Part shown: piece by piece, positions 16,985 to 25,167 of the stretch | How the letters are laid out: every line of letters begins with the position of its first letter | How positions within the stretch are numbered: the stretch's first letter is position 1 | Source of the DNA: JBDNJM01 sp041687755 | GTDB taxonomy: Bacteria > Planctomycetota > UBA1135 > GCA-002686595 | Direction: 5' to 3' | Length of the DNA: 32,246 bases | Assembly (NCBI GenBank): GCA_041687755.1 | Contig: JBDNJM010000026.1 | Coordinates: forward strand, 1 to 32,246 | The notes under the pieces: model-generated | Database searches by the model: none | Told to the model about the DNA's origin: nothing | Seen by the model: only the letters and a program-made list of their open reading frames with translations | Translations under genes and position numbers: made by a program

Positions 16985-17040
16985 CACCCCTCCACCCCTC
17001 CACCCCTCCACCCCTCCACCCCTCCACCCCTCCACCCCTC
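16985..17040. repeat. 8-bp microsatellite, 7 perfect copies
   Basis: The unit CACCCCTC is repeated seven times without error and followed by a degraded copy (CACTCCCT). The minus strand reads (GAGGGGTG)n, which could form G-quadruplexes. It lies between the HPr gene and pilM, ~380 bp upstream of the pilM start, so copy-number change might affect operon expression. That is inference. Confidence 0.95.
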
Positions 17041-17256
17041 CACTCCCTGCCCGCTGCCCCCTGCCCCTTGCCCGCGGCCGCCTCGACGGCCGAGGCGTCG
17101 CGTACCGAGCGGCCCTACCCGGTCCCGGGGACGCAGCTGGCCCCGCTAGCCCCACCCCGGACAACCCGCGCCACCCCAGCCCTCGCCCGCAGCGAACTTA
17201 GCCCCAGGGCCACGAACCGCCGGAGAAGCTCGGCAGATCCCTCCGGAGACGGGGGA

Positions 17257-17529
17257 CTAGCCCAGGTCCTCGCCGAAGCCGCTCGAAAACAGCGCCTCCA
17301 GCGCTTCGAGCAGCCCCTCCGCGTCCGCCCCCGTGGCCGCCAGGTCGAGCTCGGATCCCTTAGGAGCATTCAGCGTCATCAGCTCCAGAATGCTCTTGCC
17401 GTTGACGGCCCGCCCGCCGAACTCGATGCGCAGCTCAGCCCTGAAATCACGAGCGGCCGCCACGACGGCATGGCAGGGCCGTGCGTGCAAACCCGCGTTG
17501 TTGCAAACGGTGACAGATCGACGGGGCAC
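17257..17529 (-). CDS. HPr/NPr-family phosphocarrier protein (90 aa)
   Basis: Phosphocarrier of the PTS. Starting at the GTG at 17529 (GAGGA lies 6 nt upstream), the active-site His falls at exactly position 15 (NNAGLHARPC) and the regulatory Ser at exactly 46 (NGKSILELMTL). Both are the canonical positions, which confirms the start. ARPC replaces the common ARPA. Length is normal for the family. With an EIIA(Ntr)-like gene upstream and rpoN nearby, a regulatory nitrogen-PTS role (NPr) is more likely than sugar uptake. No enzyme I gene is in the window. Confidence 0.92.
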   Translation of the reverse strand: MPRRSVTVCNNAGLHARPCHAVVAAARDFRAELRIEFGGRAVNGKSILELMTLNAPKGSELDLAATGADAEGLLEALEALFSSGFGEDLG

Positions 17530-17547
17530 CAGGAATCCTCGGCTTGG

Positions 17548-17588
17548 TCGGGTGTTCGGAGGGATGAATCGGGTCTTCGGAGGGATGC
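17548..17588. repeat. Tandem 21-bp repeat upstream of the HPr start
   Basis: TCGGGTGTTCGGAGGGATGA (17548-17567) and TCGGGTCTTCGGAGGGATGC (17569-17588) are direct repeats with a 21-bp period, ending 18 bp before the GTG start. This could be a paired operator, or a heptad-coding tract if a longer N-terminus is used. Confidence 0.75.
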
Positions 17589-17734
17589 TGCGGGCGAAAT
17601 ACCATTCGCCCCTCGAGCCGAAAGACGCCAAGCAGCGCCGCCGGTCGAGCCGACGGGAGGTCCCTGCCCCCCCCCGCCTTTAGACAGTGGACCGCAAGGC
17701 ACTGGGATGGGCAGCAGAGATTCACTGCATCCCC

Positions 17735-18121
17735 TCGAACCCTGTCAGAAGCCCCCCCCGGCGCCCCCTGAAACGGGCTCACGGTCGAACAGCTGAGGGC
17801 CGAGGGCCCAAGAGCCACCGGGGTGGCACCTCGCTCAAGCAGCGTGGTCTTTCACAGCCACCCAGAGACCGTGAAAGCTGCCGCGTAGCGGCACCCTGGA
17901 ACGGGCTCGCGCGCCAGCGGCGTCAGCCTATGGGCCAAAAGGAACCTGAGAGGTACTTCGCTAAGGCAGCGCCATTTTTTCACAGCTTCTCAGAGGGTGT
18001 AAAGCATTGCGCCTGGCGCAATCCGTTCACGCTCTCGGCGCTCCAGCGCCTTCAGCCGATGGGCCAGAAGCCAACGGAGAGGCACTTCGCTAGGGTCTAG
18101 CCACTTTTTCACAGCATCTCA
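17735..18121 (-). repeat. Class B 3'-end repeat array after ptsN, three 128-130-bp units
   Basis: The units are 17993-18121, 17865-17992 and 17735-17864, and a weaker fourth trace continues to about 17690. Each begins in gene sense with TGAGA.GCTGTGAAAAA or a variant; the first TGA is the ptsN stop codon. Then come GCGAAGT.CC.C, GG...TGGCCCAT.GGCTGA and a GCGCTGG core. Distal hairpins differ between units: TTGCGCC-a-GGCGCAA in the first, TGCCGC-tac-GCGGCA in the second. The array separates ptsN from the HPr gene. Confidence 0.88.
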
Positions 18122-18613
18122 GACGCCGGCCATCTCCTTCAGCAGATCGATCAGCTCCTTCTTCGTCTTCGCGCTGAGGGCGAAGCGCCGGAAGTCGTGG
18201 TTGCGCGACAGCCGCGTAATCCAGCGCATCATGTCGATGTGCGTCTCAGGATCGTGATCGTCGCTCTCCTCGGCGGGCCGCAGCACCACGAAGAAGATCT
18301 GCACGGGGTCGCCGTCCACGGCGCGCCACTCGACGCCCTCGGGCTTCATCGACAGGCTGCAGACGGCGCTGGTGATGCCGGGCAGCTGGACATGGGGGAT
18401 TGAGACGCCGAGGCCCAGGCCAGTGCTCGCCAAGCGCTCGCGCTCGACGAGCGTCTTCTCGGCGAGGGCGCGCAGCTCCTCGTCGAGTTGCCCCGCCTTG
18501 ACCAGGTTGTCGACCAGCTCGGCGAACAGGGTCTCGTGATCGTCGCCCTTCAGCTTGAGGCTCGAAGCCTTGGGCTTGAACAGCTTCCAGTACGAGTTCG
18601 TGTCAGTTTTCAT
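18119..18613 (-). CDS. ptsN: PTS EIIA(Ntr)-like protein (164 aa)
   Basis: The EIIA type-2 (mannitol/Ntr) fold covers almost the whole protein, with the phosphorylatable His at 74 in GVSIPHVQLPGI. ERERLASTGLGLGVSIPH matches the family signature. The C-terminal part is VQIFFVVLRPAEE...HIDMMRWITRLSRN. The ATG at 18613 is chosen because GGAG lies 7 nt upstream and the 86 codons before it are unlike EIIA. With HPr downstream and rpoN upstream, it probably works in the nitrogen PTS, a regulatory phosphorelay. It ends in the class B array. Confidence 0.9.
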   Translation of the reverse strand: MKTDTNSYWKLFKPKASSLKLKGDDHETLFAELVDNLVKAGQLDEELRALAEKTLVERERLASTGLGLGVSIPHVQLPGITSAVCSLSMKPEGVEWRAVDGDPVQIFFVVLRPAEESDDHDPETHIDMMRWITRLSRNHDFRRFALSAKTKKELIDLLKEMAGV

Positions 18614-19085
18614 GGTCGCTCCGATCCCCCGCAGGGATCGGACCAGTGGAGGCGGGCCCGCAGCGCGGTCCGGGTCATCAAAGGGATGCTGCGCTATTCG
18701 GCCAACGGTGCCGAGCGGCAGTCTTCGGCCGAAGTCCCGGTCCGAGCAGGCTCGGGGAGGACGCCGGCAGGGAGTGGAAGAGCCAGTGGAAACGGGCCAC
18801 ACGGCCCCAGGATTGGACCTAAACAGGCCCTGGAGGCCCCTGAAGGAGCCCCTAACCCCCTGGAACTCCATTCAGACGGAGCCAAGGGGGGCGGGAGTCT
18901 AACCGATCGGCCCCAGCTCGTCTCCCCCGCCCCTCTAGCCCTCGCAGCCCGCTCTTCTGGCCCTCGTGGGCGCCTGCACGATCCGCGAAGCAGCGCTCCG
19001 AAGCCGCCCACCCTGACCCGCAGGCGCGGGGGGGGCCGAGCGGGCCCCGGACTCCGCCCTCCCGAGCCCGAAGTCCCCCTGCCGC
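18614..19085. other. Intergenic region between truA and ptsN
   Basis: About 470 bp, GC-rich, with no supportable gene on either strand. It should carry the ptsN promoter; I cannot assign one. No class A or class B unit is present after truA. Confidence 0.45.
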
Positions 19086-19880
19086 TCACTCGAACACGCC
19101 GGGCGCCCCGCGAGGCCCGCGCATGCGGCCGATGAAGCAGCGCTCCGGGTACAGCACCCGCACGAGCCAGAGGCCGGCCGCCGGGGCCGTCGCTCCCGCT
19201 CGACGGCGATCCAGCGAGGCCAAAATCGCAGCCACCCCCTCCGGGGCGGTGCGCCCGCGCCCCACGTCGAGCAGCGTTCCCGCGATCGTGCGCACCATGT
19301 TGTAGAGGAACCCGTCGCCCTGGACGACGATCGCGAGCCGGTCGCGGCGCGCCACGAATCGAATCGGGCGCAGGGTTCGGACGTGGCTGGAGCGCGGGCT
19401 GCCGGCGCTAGCCAGGGCGGAGAAATCCTGGCGTCCGGTGAAAGCCCGGGCCCCGGCCCGCATAGCCGCGAGGTCGAGCGGCTCGCGCAGCCAGTGACAA
19501 AGGTCCTTGGCGAACGGCGGCCGAAACGAGGTCGTCGCGATCACATACATGTAGCGCTTGCCGGAAGCGTCGAAGCGCGCGTGGAAGTCGTCCCGGCAGG
19601 TCTCGAGCCGGCGCAGGCGGGCGCCGTCCGGCAGATGCGCGTTGAGCGCATGGAACAGCCGATGATCGTCCAAGCGTGTGTCCACGTGGAAGCTCGCTAC
19701 CTGGCCGAGCGCATGCACGCCGGTGTCCGTGCGACCCGCACCGTGGACGACGACATGCTCTCCGAGCGTGGCCTCCAGCGCTTCCTCGAGCGCCTCCTGA
19801 ACCGATTCGAACCCGTCCTGGCGCTGCCAGCCGAAGAACTGGGATCCGTCGTAGCTGATCAGGACTCGGCAGTTGCGCAT
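19086..19880 (-). CDS. truA: tRNA pseudouridine(38-40) synthase TruA (264 aa)
   Basis: Isomerises uridines 38-40 in the tRNA anticodon arm. The catalytic Asp is D52 in GAGRTDTGVHALGQVASF. Other family blocks are ISYDGSQFFGWQRQ at the N-terminus, NAHLPDGARL, ASGKRYMYVI and GDGFLYNMVRTIAGTLLDVG. The ATG at 19880 is preferred over an in-frame GTG at 19919, which would add 13 unconserved residues. It lies 108 bp downstream of rpoN. Confidence 0.96.
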   Translation of the reverse strand: MRNCRVLISYDGSQFFGWQRQDGFESVQEALEEALEATLGEHVVVHGAGRTDTGVHALGQVASFHVDTRLDDHRLFHALNAHLPDGARLRRLETCRDDFHARFDASGKRYMYVIATTSFRPPFAKDLCHWLREPLDLAAMRAGARAFTGRQDFSALASAGSPRSSHVRTLRPIRFVARRDRLAIVVQGDGFLYNMVRTIAGTLLDVGRGRTAPEGVAAILASLDRRRAGATAPAAGLWLVRVLYPERCFIGRMRGPRGAPGVFE

Positions 19881-19988
19881 CGGGGTCGGGCCGGGGCGCG
19901 CAGGTGAGCGCTGGGCCACGGGAGTCTACCAGCCCCGGGGCGAACGGCTTGAACCCGGCCGGCGCGGTCTGGCCCCACCTGGCGCGCA

Positions 19989-21344
19989 TCAGCCGGCGGC
20001 GTCGTAGCGCCGGCGACGGTAGGAGCCCGGGATCCCCAACTCGCCGCGGTACTTCGCCACCGTGCGCCGAGCCACCCGGCTTCCGCCCGCCGTGAGGGCG
20101 GCCACGATGTCGTCGTCGGACAGCGGCTGACGCTTGTTCTCCCCGTCGATGATCGCCTGGATCTCCGCACCCAGTCCGGAACGCGAAGCCCCGCCCTCCG
20201 CCGCCTGGACCTGGAAGAACATCCTCAAAGGCAGGATTCCGTGCTCCGTTTGGACGTACTTGCCAGCCACCGCCCGGCTGACGGTGCTGCCGTGCATCTC
20301 CAGCGCGTCCGCCACCTGCTGCATGGTCAGCGGTAGAATCGCGCTCGCGCCATCGTCCAGGAACGCCCGCTGCCGCTCGAACGTTGCCTGCGCGACCCGC
20401 AACAGGGTCTCCTTGCGCTGACTCAGACCGGAGAGCACCTCCCTGGCTGCGTCCACGCCGCGCCTCATGTAGGTGCGGACCTCCGCTGACTGCTCGGCAT
20501 CTTCGGAGAGCGCGAGAATCGTCGGATCGATGCCCACCTCGGGCAGCCCGCGGGCCTCGAAGCGCAGCTCGAACGCCTTCGAGTCTCCGCTGAGTACCAG
20601 GTCGGGCAGGATGCCCGGGTTGGTCTGCTCTGCAACCTCTGCCAGCGGCATCGGATCGAGGGCGCCCAGGCGCCCGACGAGCCGCAGGACCGCGTCAAGT
20701 TCGAGGCCCAGCTCCCGAGCGACCTTCGGCAGTCGGTTCGAGAGAAGGTCGTCGAGATAGCCCTCGATCAGCTGGCAGAGCAGCGCATAGTCCTGCTCCC
20801 CCGGTTCGAGCTGGAGCAGCAGGGCCTCGGTGGAGCAGCGCCCCCCCAACCCCCGGGGCTCGAGCCCCTGAACGACCGCGATCGCACGGCCCAGCTCGGT
20901 CACGCCCCCCTCGAGGCCCTCCGTCTCCGCCTCGGCGAGCAACTCCTCGTCTCCGGCCGTCAGCAACCCGCGAGCGTCGAGCCGCTCCGCGAGGAAACGC
21001 GTCCAGCGCTCGTCCGGGGCCGTCAGGCCGAGGTACGGAAGCTGCTCCAGCACGATTTCCAGCGCACCCGGCGCCCGCGCGGTTGCCGTGTTCTCCAACC
21101 ACTCTTGGCGTCCGTCCTCCGCTGCGCGCGGCAGGCTCGGCTTCGGCTGCCGCTCCGGCGCGCGCTCGGGCTCGGCGAGCGTCAGCGCCGGATTGCTCTC
21201 GAACGAGTCGCGCAGCCAAGTCGCCAGATCCATCGCCGGCAGCTCGAGCATCTGGATCGACTGCAGGAGCTGCGGAGTCAGCGTGAGCCGTTGGCTCAGG
21301 GACTGGCTCAGCTGGGGGCCGAGATTGAAGGAATTAGCAGCCAT
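19989..21344 (-). CDS. rpoN: RNA polymerase sigma-54 factor RpoN (451 aa)
   Basis: Alternative sigma factor that recognises -24/-12 promoters and needs AAA+ activators. Region I is Gln/Leu-rich (LSQSLSQRLTLTPQLLQSIQ). The core-binding and DNA-binding regions follow (MTMQQVADALEMHGSTVSRA is an HTH-like block). The RpoN box is ARRTVAKYR at 425-433. The ATG at 21344 is chosen because the family begins with this Gln-rich helix and AAGGG lies upstream; 40 further upstream codons are open but unconserved. The nearby ptsN and HPr genes repeat the conserved rpoN-PTS(Ntr) association. No enhancer-binding activator is in the window. Confidence 0.96.
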   Translation of the reverse strand: MAANSFNLGPQLSQSLSQRLTLTPQLLQSIQMLELPAMDLATWLRDSFESNPALTLAEPERAPERQPKPSLPRAAEDGRQEWLENTATARAPGALEIVLEQLPYLGLTAPDERWTRFLAERLDARGLLTAGDEELLAEAETEGLEGGVTELGRAIAVVQGLEPRGLGGRCSTEALLLQLEPGEQDYALLCQLIEGYLDDLLSNRLPKVARELGLELDAVLRLVGRLGALDPMPLAEVAEQTNPGILPDLVLSGDSKAFELRFEARGLPEVGIDPTILALSEDAEQSAEVRTYMRRGVDAAREVLSGLSQRKETLLRVAQATFERQRAFLDDGASAILPLTMQQVADALEMHGSTVSRAVAGKYVQTEHGILPLRMFFQVQAAEGGASRSGLGAEIQAIIDGENKRQPLSDDDIVAALTAGGSRVARRTVAKYRGELGIPGSYRRRRYDAAG

Positions 21345-21569
21345 GGGGCAACCCTTCAATCGACACGGACCGAGCCGTCGCCTGAGCCGAGCCCTCTCCG
21401 CGTCTGCACCTGTGCCATTCCTGGCCGATCCACCCCCCCTCGAGGCCCTCGATGCCGGGTCCACCCTCGTCGGAGCCCCCAGGCGCGGGCGCCGAGCCGC
21501 GGCCCGACCTCGTCGTGAACCGTCACGCCTCCGCTCTCGGGGAGGACTAGCGCCCCGTTCGGGCGGAGA

Positions 21570-22205
21570 TCAACCGGGGGACTCGCCCCGCAGGCGGATC
21601 GGCAGCCGACCTTCCAGCGCGTCCTCCAGCACTCCCTTGTGCAGGTACTCGAGCGCGCTGCCTGCCGGGAGCCCCCGCGCGAGGCGCGTCGTGCGCAGGT
21701 CGAGCCGCGCGCGCCCGACGTGCTCGAGGATCAGCGCCGCGGTGGCCTCCCCCTCCGCGTCCGCATCCGTGCCGAGAATCAGCTCGGCGACCCGCCCGCC
21801 GCCCGGTAGCTCCTCGCCCAGTCGGCGCATCAGCGGCGCGATGCTCAGGTGCTCTTCCGAAACGCCCTTCGCCGGATCGAAGGCCCCCATCAGCACGTGA
21901 TAGTGGCCGTTGAACACCCCGGCGCGCTCCATCGCCTCCACGTCGCGCGGCGCTTCGACGACCAGCACCAGCGTGGCGTCGCGCTCCTCGTCGCCGCAGA
22001 TCTTGCAGGGATCGTGCTCGGCCAGGTTGCAGCACACCGAGCAGCGCACGGTGTCGCGCACGGCCCGCTGCACGGCCTCGCCCAGCTTCGCCGCCTCGGG
22101 ATCCACGAGCACGTGGAACGCCAGCCGCTCGGCCGTCCGCCGACCGACGCCGGGGAAGCGCTCAAGGACGCGCACGAGCTCTTCGAGCGGGGCGGGATAG
22201 GCCAA
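21570..22205 (-). CDS. recR: Recombination mediator RecR (211 aa)
   Basis: RecF-pathway protein that helps load RecA at gaps. The N-terminal helix-hairpin-helix is RFPGVGRRTAERLAFHVL. The Cys4 zinc finger has C55, C58, C67 and C70 (CSVC...CKIC). The TOPRIM domain follows (LVLVVEAPRDVEAMERAG, YHVLMGAFDPAKG). Slightly longer than the usual ~200 residues. It lies 31 bp after ybaB and ends the dnaX-ybaB-recR operon. Confidence 0.96.
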   Translation of the reverse strand: MAYPAPLEELVRVLERFPGVGRRTAERLAFHVLVDPEAAKLGEAVQRAVRDTVRCSVCCNLAEHDPCKICGDEERDATLVLVVEAPRDVEAMERAGVFNGHYHVLMGAFDPAKGVSEEHLSIAPLMRRLGEELPGGGRVAELILGTDADAEGEATAALILEHVGRARLDLRTTRLARGLPAGSALEYLHKGVLEDALEGRLPIRLRGESPG

Positions 22206-22236
22206 GGTCTAGGGGGAACGGCTCGCGCGCCGGGGT

Positions 22237-22560
22237 CTAGAGCAGGCCCGGCAGCTGCATGCCGCCGGTGAGATCGGACAGGCTGCGCGTGCTGCGCTCG
22301 TCCGCCTTCTGCAGCGCATCGCGCACCGCCGCCGTGACCATCTCCTCGAGCATGGTGCGGTCGCCGCTGCTGACCGCCTCCTCCGAGATGTGCACCTTCT
22401 GCACCTTCCCGTCGCAGGTGGCCTCGACCCGGACGGCGCCGCCACCGGCGCTGCCCTCGACCGGGGTCTCCGCGAGTTCGCCCTTGATCTTGTCGATCTG
22501 GCGCTGCATTTCCTGGGCCTGCTTGAGCAGGTTGCCCATCTCTCCGAAAGATCCGGTCAT
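22237..22560 (-). CDS. ybaB: YbaB/EbfC-family nucleoid-associated protein (107 aa)
   Basis: Small DNA-binding dimer. The helix MGNLLKQAQEMQRQIDKIKG and the strand VRVEATCDGKVQKVHISEEAV are typical of the family. The start overlaps the dnaX stop by ATGA. Conserved position between dnaX and recR. Confidence 0.94.
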   Translation of the reverse strand: MTGSFGEMGNLLKQAQEMQRQIDKIKGELAETPVEGSAGGGAVRVEATCDGKVQKVHISEEAVSSGDRTMLEEMVTAAVRDALQKADERSTRSLSDLTGGMQLPGLL

Positions 22561-24221
22561 CGCACGTCCTCGATGCGGCCGTCGAACATGTCGACGACCT
22601 CGCTGGTGAAGGGGTCGGTGGGCGCTGGTGGCGCCTGGGGTTCATCGGCGGGCGCGTTCGCATCCACCACGAGCAGGGTCCCCGGCATCGTGCCGGAGAG
22701 GGCGCGTTCGATGGCGCGCTGGTTGCGTCGGTCGCCGGCAAGTCGCGCATCGTCGCCCTGGAGATCGCCGAGCACGAGCCGCTGGCCTCCTCCGGAGCGC
22801 TCAAGGCGGCCGCGACGGTCGATCAGGTCCGCGAGCGAGGGCTGCCGCTCGCGCAGGGCCGCCACGATCTCGGGCAGGGCGGCCGGCCCGTCGCCGGTCG
22901 GCCGGGCCGCGGGCGCAGCCGCTTGCGGCGCAGGCGTCGGAGCGGGCGCGGCTGCCGAAGCCGGCGGTTGGACCGGAGCCGCGGTCGGAGCCGCACGCCG
23001 GGGTTCGGGCGCCGGCGCAGCCGGTTGCCGGGTCGCTGCCGGAGCGCCGGCTGCGATCGGCGCGGGGGCAGGCCCACCAGCGCCGCCCAGTCGAGCCTCT
23101 AGCCCTTCGAGCCGCTGGATCAGCCGCGCGATCGGCAGTGTTTGCGCCGGATTGGCCAGTTCGAGCAGATGGATCTCCAGGACCAGGCGCTCCTGCCCGC
23201 TGAGCAGACGCATGCGCTCGCGCGCGCGCAGCAGCTCAGCCAGCCACAGCTCAAGCCGCTCCGGCCCGATGCGCTGGGCCAACTCGCGGGCGGTCTGCCC
23301 CGCCGCCGCACCGCCCTCGATGAGCGGCGACTCGGGCCCCACGAGCAGGGCCAACAGGCCGACGCGCAGGAGCTCCATCAGCCCGTCAATCAGGCCGGCT
23401 TCGCGCCCGGCATGGTCGTGAATTCGAGTCAGCACCCCCGCCCGATCGCCGTCGAGCAACTGCCCCACGAGCGCGACGAGTTCGTCCGTCCCGTGGCCCG
23501 AGAGTCGCGCGAGGTCTTCCCGCTTGGGCTCGGTCCCGGCCAGCGCGAGCAGCTGGTCCGCCATCGAAAGCGCGTCCCGCATGCCACCGCGCGCCCGACG
23601 CGCCAGCTCCGCCGTCACGCCGTCTTCCGCGGTCACGCCCTCGAGACGGAAGACCTCGTCGAGCCGCTCGACGATCCGCTCCTCGCGGATGGGCGACAGC
23701 CGCAGGACTTGACAGCGTGATAAGATCGTGTCGATGACCTTGTGCGGCTCCGTCGTCGCGAACAGGAACTTGACGTGCGGCGGCGGCTCCTCGAGCGTCT
23801 TGAGCAGCGCGTTGAACGCCGCCTTCGACAGCATGTGCACCTCGTCGATCAAGTAGATCTTGAAGCGCGCGGCGCTCGGCGCGTACGCCACCTGATCGCG
23901 CAAATCGCGCACGTCGTTGACGCTGGTGTTCGAGGCCGCGTCGATCTCGATCAGATCCAGCTCGGTCCCGGAGTCCGCGGCCAGGCAGCGCTCGCATTCA
24001 CCACAGGGCGTCGGCGTCGGCCCCTTCACGCAGTTGAGCGCCTTCGCAAAGATCCGCGCCGTCGTCGTCTTGCCCGTGCCGCGTGGACCGGAGAATAGGT
24101 ATGCGTGCCCGACCCGCTGCTCCTCGATGGCCCCCTTGAGGATCCCGCACACCACCTCCTGTCCCACCACGTCCGCAAACTTCTGCGGGCGGTACTTCCG
24201 GGCGAGAACCAGGTACGACAT
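22557..24221 (-). CDS. dnaX: DNA polymerase III gamma/tau subunit (554 aa)
   Basis: Clamp-loader ATPase. It starts with MSYLVLARKYRPQKFADVVG; the 37 codons upstream overlap the SRP RNA and are not protein-like. Walker A is GPRGTGKTTT (45-54). The zinc-binding Cys are in CVKGPTPTPCGECERC. Walker B is IDEVHMLS (125-132), and sensor/SRC is TILSRCQ (165-171). A Pro/Ala-rich linker spans about 390-470, followed by a short C-terminal domain, shorter than E. coli tau (643 residues). No obvious A-run frameshift site for making gamma was noticed. Translationally coupled to ybaB. Confidence 0.96.
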   Translation of the reverse strand: MSYLVLARKYRPQKFADVVGQEVVCGILKGAIEEQRVGHAYLFSGPRGTGKTTTARIFAKALNCVKGPTPTPCGECERCLAADSGTELDLIEIDAASNTSVNDVRDLRDQVAYAPSAARFKIYLIDEVHMLSKAAFNALLKTLEEPPPHVKFLFATTEPHKVIDTILSRCQVLRLSPIREERIVERLDEVFRLEGVTAEDGVTAELARRARGGMRDALSMADQLLALAGTEPKREDLARLSGHGTDELVALVGQLLDGDRAGVLTRIHDHAGREAGLIDGLMELLRVGLLALLVGPESPLIEGGAAAGQTARELAQRIGPERLELWLAELLRARERMRLLSGQERLVLEIHLLELANPAQTLPIARLIQRLEGLEARLGGAGGPAPAPIAAGAPAATRQPAAPAPEPRRAAPTAAPVQPPASAAAPAPTPAPQAAAPAARPTGDGPAALPEIVAALRERQPSLADLIDRRGRLERSGGGQRLVLGDLQGDDARLAGDRRNQRAIERALSGTMPGTLLVVDANAPADEPQAPPAPTDPFTSEVVDMFDGRIEDVR

Positions 24222-24298
24222 CGTTCGCAGAAGGTGGAGACGGCGCCAAGGAAAGCGCGCAACGGACGAGCACGCCAAACCGCCAGGAGCGCTGTAAC

Positions 24299-24421
24299 GC
24301 GAGCGCGGCAGTGGGCCCGGCCTCCCGCACATGGTGCCGAGATCTTAGGGCTGCTCCGTCTCCGGCCTGACCCGGTTCGGACCGACCCCATCGCAGGGAC
24401 CGAACCCACGGCCGCGCTCGC
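24299..24421 (-). ncRNA. ffs: SRP RNA (4.5S type, ~123 nt)
   Basis: The apical loop signature in gene sense is ACCGGGTCAGGCCGGAGACGG followed by AGCAGCCC, the SRP helix-8 motif that binds Ffh. The long stem is clear: GTGGGTTCGG pairs with CCGGGCCCAC, and outside it GCGAGCGCGGC (24411-24421) pairs perfectly with GCCGCGCTCGC (24299-24309). There is no Alu domain, as in the small bacterial type. The position between tadA and dnaX is the same as that of scr in Bacillus. The 5' end is placed from the promoter at 24428-24456. Confidence 0.93.
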
Positions 24422-24427
24422 AGAACT

Positions 24428-24456
24428 ATTAGAGCCCCCCCCGCAAAGAGAGTCGA
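24428..24456 (-). promoter_or_regulatory. Sigma-70-type promoter of SRP RNA
   Basis: -35 TCGACT (24451-24456, 4 of 6 matches) and -10 TCTAAT (24428-24433, 5 of 6) with a 17-bp spacer. The expected transcript start, ~7 bp downstream, coincides with the end of the long SRP stem. Confidence 0.72.
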
Positions 24457-24678
24457 GCCCAAACCCCCGCCCCCCGTCCTCATCCCTCATCTCTCATCCC
24501 CCGCCCACAAGCTTCGTCGAGCGCCCCCCGCCCCAACCCCCCAGACCCGAGCCACGTTTGTGCGCAGCACATCCGCGGCTCCCCCCCCCGCCCAGCGCAC
24601 TTAGCCCAGCGCGCCCCCCCAGCGCTCCGCCCGTCACCCGCGCCCCCTCCCCAAACCGCAGTTGACGTACAGCCCAAT

Positions 24679-24712
24679 GCATCAACGGCGCCAGCCGTTG
24701 AGCCAAAAACAC
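24679..24712 (-). repeat. Class A core after tRNA-Ser(GGA)
   Basis: In tRNA sense: GGTGTTTTTGGCTCAACGGC, loop TGGC, GCCGTTGATGC. It matches the block after the PDZ gene, including the T-run. The stem CAACGGC/GCCGTTG is perfect; the next pair out is T-A where other copies have C-G, a compensated change. Confidence 0.8.
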
Positions 24713-24724
24713 CGCGAACCCACC

Positions 24725-24761
24725 CCGTGGGTTCGAATCCCACCCTCTCCGCCATCCGCGC
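24725..24761 (+). repeat. Inverted 37-bp copy of a tRNA-Ser 3' end
   Basis: This stretch is identical to the T-arm, acceptor 3' strand, CCA and first downstream bases of the tRNA-Ser(GGA) gene (24855-24891), but on the opposite strand. The match decays after 24761 (AAGCGC still matches at 24763). It is a partial tRNA without D- or anticodon arms. Confidence 0.9.
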
Positions 24762-24841
24762 CAAGCGCAGCCGGACCCAAAAAAATCGCAACCCCCCTGC
24801 GACCCCCTGCCCAGCCCCCCCGCCTTCGTCTTCCGATACCG

Positions 24842-24954
<113 letters not shown>

Positions 24955-25077
24955 TTGATTTCCGTCGACGGCAAAGCCGACCGCTGCCTGCACCCGAAGG
25001 CGCCTGCAACGACCGAGACCGGCCGACCCGCGCTCCACCCGTAGGCGGTCGCGGATGCATCCGGCGACTCGGTGTAA

Positions 25078-25167
25078 TGGCGGAGAGCGAGGGATTCGAA
25101 CCCCCGGTGCCCGTAAGGACACTCTGGTTTTCGAAACCAGCCCGTTCGGCCACTCCGGCAGCTCTCC
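25078..25167 (-). tRNA. tRNA-Ser (anticodon CGA)
   Basis: 90 nt with encoded CCA. The acceptor is GGAGAGC/GCTCTCC with discriminator G. The anticodon arm is CTGGT-TTCGAAA-ACCAG, giving CGA. Long variable arm (GTGTCCTTACGGGCAC). Reads UCG. Confidence 0.97.

Noticed and set aside
24725..24761. Second functional tRNA-Ser gene
   Set aside because: Only the T-arm and acceptor 3' strand are present; D-arm and anticodon arm are missing.
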